From: CAYLKS01 sp964384205 [NCBI: uncultured bacterium] | Lineage (GTDB): Bacteria; JAGOEH01 | NCBI GenBank assembly: GCA_964384205.1 | Contig: CAYLKS010000053.1 | Coordinates: 1-20,141, forward strand | DNA: 20,141 nt | Reading direction: 5' to 3' | In this document: positions 17,098 through 20,141 of the stretch, in pieces | How the letters are laid out: each line of letters opens with the position of its first letter | Position numbering within the stretch: position 1 is the stretch's first letter | Notes under the pieces: model-generated | Seen by the model: only the letters and a program-made list of their open reading frames with translations | What the model was told of the DNA's origin: nothing | The model's database searches: none | Position numbers and translations under genes: made by a program

Positions 17098-19419
17098 TTA
17101 TTCTTTTATAATGGATTTCAATTCTTCAGTGTCAAGAATAGAATTATCCAGCGGTAATTCTTTAAAAATTTTCTTAGATTGATTTTTATCGCCACTTAAA
17201 TAATAAGCAATAGCCAAATTAACTTTAAACCCAATATTATCAGGGGCTATTTTTATTGCTGTCTGTAAATTATATATAGCCTTTTTATAGTCCTTTTGTC
17301 TAGTGAATATAACCCCAAGAGCATTATAAGAATCAGCATTTTGTGGATTAATTTCAAGAGATTTTGTAAAATATACTTTAGCCGAATCAAGTTGATTAAA
17401 ATTTAATAAACATGCTCCTATATTATAAAAATCATCTGAGTTTTTCGGATGAACACCTTCTTTACAAAGAGTAAAATATCTCTGCTTAAATGTTCGCAAA
17501 TCCTTTTCTAAAAAATCTAAAACAAGACTATCAGAAGGTAATTGAATATCAACACTTTCCACTTTACCCGCATTATATAATTTTCTTGCATTAGATACTT
17601 CATAAATATGAATATGATTTTCTTCTAAACGTCTAAAATATTCCTTTATTCCAAAATTATAAGCTGTAGTAAAATCTTTCCCATATAAAGTTACCTCCAC
17701 CGGCATCCATATTTTATCATTATAATAAACATATTCCTTATCTGAAATAAAATAATGTTCAACTTCATCAGGAGAAATTCCTGTATCAAACATCATATAA
17801 ATGTGCCCTTCACCTGGAGCATCAACATCAAGCAACGCTGTATTTATCCCCAAATTCTCCAATAAAGAACAAAATAAAACAGTACAATCATCACAATCCC
17901 CAATCTTTGATGTTAGTAATTCCACTGGATACTGAATATTATCAAAAATTTCAGGGTTAGTTCCAACAAGTTCAAAGGGTGTATTTTTATCTGGATTATA
18001 TATAATTCCCATTCTACTTATTACATCAAATACAGCCATCGCTCTACCAATATTATCATCTCTATCATATTTCCTTAAAATATCTATATACTTTTTCACT
18101 GACTGTCTTGCAACATTTTCAACAGTAGGATTATCCACAGTTATAAAGGACGCTGCTATTTCTATATTAGACCAATTAATTTTCCCTCGGGATAAAAGAT
18201 AAACTGGTGGCATCTTTTTACTAATCTTTTTTCTATTTTTATCTTTTAAATATTCAACTTCAATAAGAGGTTGAACTAACTGGTCCATTTTTGCATCTTG
18301 TCTCAACAAAAGATCATTATCAAAAGCTACCTTAAAATTATAAGTTGACATAGACTTAGAAGGTAAAGTTACATTACTCTCATAAGCCTGATCCATCAAA
18401 TGAGGAAAAAATATCCTAACTTTTGCATCAATTGGAAGTTCATCACTATTCTTCAAAACAATATTTATAAAAGATTGCTTCTCATAATAATTATACAATG
18501 ACTTGAACACTATTTGATAATTTACTATAGCATCTTTTATAACTACAACGTCTGGATTATATACAAATGAAAATGTTACATAATGAGAATAACCCAGATC
18601 ATAAGATTTTGATAAAGCATAATCAAGCCTAAATGATTTATATTTTATACCAAAACCATAAGATAAATTTGACAGTAAAGAATTATTTTCATCATTAATT
18701 ATATCAGAATTACCAAATAACATCTTACTATCACCCAATCTTATAGAAAATATATCTTTTATATCATATTCCCCACCAAAAGATACTCCTTTATTATCAA
18801 CCGACATTGCAAGTGTCAAAAAATTAAATGGAGAATATGAAAGTCCTCCTATTATCTTTTTATCAAAATATTCATCATCAAAACCTTCCCCATAGTCAAC
18901 CACATTATAAATATTATTAAAAGACAAACCAATTCTTAACTGTTTCGTTAAAATATAAAGCAGCCCAAAATCTAAAGTAATTGCTTTATCTTTACCAAAA
19001 TTTTTAGAATTCCATGAAGTATTAGAAATTATATAAGAAGGCTTTATACCAAAATATAACTTAGAATAATTAGAAGACATTGCCAATCCAAATTTATTTA
19101 AAGAATAGTCAAGCCCCTCATCACTGGAACCAATATAATACCAATCCGCTCCTATTGATAATTTATCCAAAATAGGTAAATTAAAAGCAAAATAAGAATT
19201 GCTAAGATCCATATTATATAATTTTGAATAAAAAAGATTAATCTCTTGTCTCTGTAACAAATTTAGCCCAGCTGAATTATAAAAAATAGTTGTGCCATCA
19301 TCTGCAACACTTATGAAAGAATTACCAAATACTTTTGCCCTACTACCTACTTTAGGCAAATCTATAGCAAAACTTTTTAAAATGAGTAAAAAAAATAAAA
19401 TATATATTTTTCCTTTCAT
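17098..19419 (-). CDS. Outer-membrane PorV-like barrel fused to transglutaminase-like and TPR domains
   Basis: A 773-residue protein. Signal peptide 1-18 (ending SFA). A PorV/UPF0164-type beta-barrel (about 20-290) opens with the family signature around GSRAKVFGNSFISVADDG and FYNSAGLNLL. An Ig-like beta-rich linker follows (about 295-410). A transglutaminase-like domain (about 425-600) has GDCDDCT (Cys509), GHIYMMF (His539) and WMPVEVT (Glu575), the C-H-E set seen where classical enzymes have C-H-D. The C-terminus (about 660-760) has at least two clear TPRs (e.g. ADSYNALGVIFTRQKDYKKA). The barrel would sit in the outer membrane; which side the other domains face is not known. Enzymatic activity (protease or cross-linking) is inferred from the triad. 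AAGGAG 5 bases before the ATG; first gene of its run. Confidence 0.87.
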   Translation of the reverse strand: MKGKIYILFFLLILKSFAIDLPKVGSRAKVFGNSFISVADDGTTIFYNSAGLNLLQRQEINLFYSKLYNMDLSNSYFAFNLPILDKLSIGADWYYIGSSDEGLDYSLNKFGLAMSSNYSKLYFGIKPSYIISNTSWNSKNFGKDKAITLDFGLLYILTKQLRIGLSFNNIYNVVDYGEGFDDEYFDKKIIGGLSYSPFNFLTLAMSVDNKGVSFGGEYDIKDIFSIRLGDSKMLFGNSDIINDENNSLLSNLSYGFGIKYKSFRLDYALSKSYDLGYSHYVTFSFVYNPDVVVIKDAIVNYQIVFKSLYNYYEKQSFINIVLKNSDELPIDAKVRIFFPHLMDQAYESNVTLPSKSMSTYNFKVAFDNDLLLRQDAKMDQLVQPLIEVEYLKDKNRKKISKKMPPVYLLSRGKINWSNIEIAASFITVDNPTVENVARQSVKKYIDILRKYDRDDNIGRAMAVFDVISRMGIIYNPDKNTPFELVGTNPEIFDNIQYPVELLTSKIGDCDDCTVLFCSLLENLGINTALLDVDAPGEGHIYMMFDTGISPDEVEHYFISDKEYVYYNDKIWMPVEVTLYGKDFTTAYNFGIKEYFRRLEENHIHIYEVSNARKLYNAGKVESVDIQLPSDSLVLDFLEKDLRTFKQRYFTLCKEGVHPKNSDDFYNIGACLLNFNQLDSAKVYFTKSLEINPQNADSYNALGVIFTRQKDYKKAIYNLQTAIKIAPDNIGFKVNLAIAYYLSGDKNQSKKIFKELPLDNSILDTEELKSIIKE

Positions 19420-19449
19420 AATAACTCCTTAGTTGAATCTTCATAATAA

Positions 19450-19477
19450 AATATAAAGAAATATATTTATATGTCAA
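19450..19477 (-). promoter_or_regulatory. Sigma70-like promoter of the minus-strand gene run
   Basis: On the minus strand, a perfect TTGACA (19477-19472) is followed after 16 bases by TATATT (19455-19450, one mismatch). The predicted start of transcription is about 19443, giving a leader of about 24 bases that includes AAGGAG just before the ATG at 19419. It would drive the barrel/transglutaminase gene and probably the genes downstream. Confidence 0.6.
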
Positions 19478-19745
19478 TAAATAAAAAAAGTTATAGTATT
19501 ATTCAACCTTTTGAATAAAAATTAATCACTACAAATAAATTCAAAATAAAAATAGCAAAAAATATTTTAGAAAAAATATAATACTCTGGCATTAATTTTG
19601 GCATCAATAAAATTTCAGTAAAATCACAGTAATTATACAATAACAATCTCAATTTATCCGCAAAAGTAAGAAATCAAGTAAAATAACAATCTTTTTTTTA
19701 ATTCTGGATTTAAATTTTTCTAAAAAAATTTTTTTTAAAAATATT
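19478..19745. other. AT-rich intergenic region between divergent units
   Basis: I see no gene, tRNA, known riboswitch or long repeat here. The segment is made of A and T tracts with few GC-containing stretches. Near its right end a 14-base self-complementary run of 7 A and 7 T (19722-19735) sits about 11 bases upstream of the -35 box at 19746, where an UP element or bent DNA would lie. Confidence 0.6.
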
Positions 19746-19775
19746 TTGACTTTTTGCTTTTTTTTCCTATATATT
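19746..19775 (+). promoter_or_regulatory. Sigma70-like promoter of the excisionase-like gene
   Basis: TTGACT (19746-19751) with TATATT at 18-base spacing (19770-19775), or TATATA at 16-base spacing (19768-19773). An A/T-tract block immediately upstream could act as an UP element. Transcription would start near 19782, which argues against translation starts at 19754 or 19781. Confidence 0.5.
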
Positions 19776-19794
19776 ATAAAATGGTATTATGTTA

Positions 19795-19809
19795 TGACAA
19801 CATCTGTCA
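19795..19809. repeat. Short inverted repeat, possible operator
   Basis: TGACA-ACATC-TGTCA is a perfect 5-base inverted repeat with a 5-base spacer, located between the predicted transcription start and the HTH gene. It could be a binding site for that HTH protein, but so short a repeat may be chance. Confidence 0.3.
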
Positions 19810-19831
19810 AGTAAAAAAGGAATTAAAAATA

Positions 19832-20014
19832 ATGACTCTTGAGGAAATCGCAAAATATTTTAAAATAGGAATATCTACTCATTATAAAGCGGCAAGGGAA
19901 GGGGAAATCCCCGCTGTAAAAATTGGGATTGAAAAAAACGATAAGATTATAGTTTACATTCCTTACAATCAGGAGTTAATAAAAAAAATAAAGATGATTT
20001 TAGGAAGGGAATAG
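19832..20014 (+). CDS. Excisionase-family (HTH_17/MerR-like) small DNA-binding protein
   Basis: A 60-residue protein. MTLEEIAKYF (1-10) and ISTHYKAAREGEIPAVKIG (14-32) match the winged helix-turn-helix of excisionase-family proteins, with the second helix at about 15-23 and the wing at about 26-32. The usual aromatic/basic segment after the wing (e.g. a WRF-type stretch) is replaced by IEKNDKIIVYIPYNQE. The ATG at 19832 is chosen because the domain begins there and AAGGA (19817-19821) lies 10 bases before it; earlier in-frame starts overlap the promoter. The next open segment, in the same frame after the TAG, encodes a tyrosine recombinase fragment, fitting a mobile-element context. Confidence 0.7.
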   Translation: MTLEEIAKYFKIGISTHYKAAREGEIPAVKIGIEKNDKIIVYIPYNQELIKKIKMILGRE

Positions 20015-20023
20015 AATACGCTA

Positions 20024-20141
20024 GTGTTAAGCAGAGAAGAGATTGCAAAGATTTTGTTATCTATCTATAATATAAAACATAAGGCAATTCTTATGTTAGC
20101 TTATTCAGCTGGGTTGAGAGTTGGAAAGGTTGTAAAATTGA
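20024..20141 (+). CDS. Tyrosine recombinase (XerC/D-like) catalytic-domain fragment, runs off the window
   Basis: The frame from GTG 20024 to the window end encodes 39 residues beginning VLSREEIAKILLSIYN and ending AYSAGLRVGKVVKL. This is the start of a tyrosine recombinase catalytic domain; the Arg in AGLRV corresponds to the first catalytic arginine. The Glu that normally follows it (R-x-x-E) is Lys here. No core-binding N-terminal domain precedes it: the same frame has a stop at 20012, the end of the HTH gene. It may be a remnant after deletion, or a short catalytic-domain-only recombinase. AGGAAGG at 20002-20008 is too far from the GTG to be a convincing ribosome binding site. Confidence 0.6.
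   Translation, partial: MLSREEIAKILLSIYNIKHKAILMLAYSAGLRVGKVVKL

Noticed and set aside
19420-19831. CRISPR array, tRNA or small RNA in the long gap
   Set aside because: No regularly spaced repeats, no cloverleaf-like pattern and no GC-rich stem; only A/T tracts and promoter candidates.

Overview
This is an AT-rich bacterial chromosome segment. Split methylmalonyl-CoA mutase, a PorV/UPF0164-type outer-membrane barrel, a DUF5683 membrane protein, many TPR proteins and canonical Shine-Dalgarno sites together suggest a Gram-negative anaerobe of the broad FCB/Cloacimonadota/WOR-3-like area. No rRNA or marker gene in the window settles the taxonomy.

Left block, plus strand, 1-6352. After the tail of an unidentified gene (1-183) and a sigma70-like promoter (201-229) comes a tight methylmalonyl-CoA operon. 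It holds a small conserved-looking protein, mutase catalytic subunit (mcmA), mutase B12 subunit (mcmB), the MeaB chaperone GTPase, methylmalonyl-CoA epimerase, a carboxyltransferase (MmdA/PccB type), an OadG-like membrane subunit and a biotin carrier protein. Together these interconvert succinyl-CoA, (R)- and (S)-methylmalonyl-CoA and propionyl-CoA. Neither the sodium-pump beta subunit nor a biotin carboxylase is present, so the direction and energy coupling of the carboxyl-transfer step stay open.

Middle and right block, minus strand, 19419 down to 6369. Ten genes run in one direction with gaps of at most 93 bp. In transcription order they are: a three-part outer-membrane barrel/transglutaminase-like/TPR protein; a small NTF2-like putative lipoprotein; a 1114-residue exported TPR protein; a REC-HD-GYP response regulator; a DUF5683 protein; an NSS-family sodium symporter with an extra beta-rich extracellular domain; HslV; RadA; a GAF-domain fRMsr-like protein; and an RNA m5C methyltransferase. 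The first five look like an envelope and signalling module; the last five are a transporter plus proteolysis, repair and RNA-modification genes. The two blocks converge with only 16 bp between them (6353-6368).

Right edge, 19420-20141. A roughly 410 bp AT-rich gap carries divergent promoter candidates. It is followed by a 60-residue excisionase-like HTH protein and the start of a tyrosine recombinase catalytic domain that runs off the window, which suggests a mobile-element remnant or boundary.

The items most worth a second look are the beta-domain insert in the transporter, the barrel/transglutaminase/TPR fusion with its neighbours, the altered G4 motif (NKCH) in MeaB, the hslV gene without hslU, and the G8 tract in the RNA methyltransferase gene.
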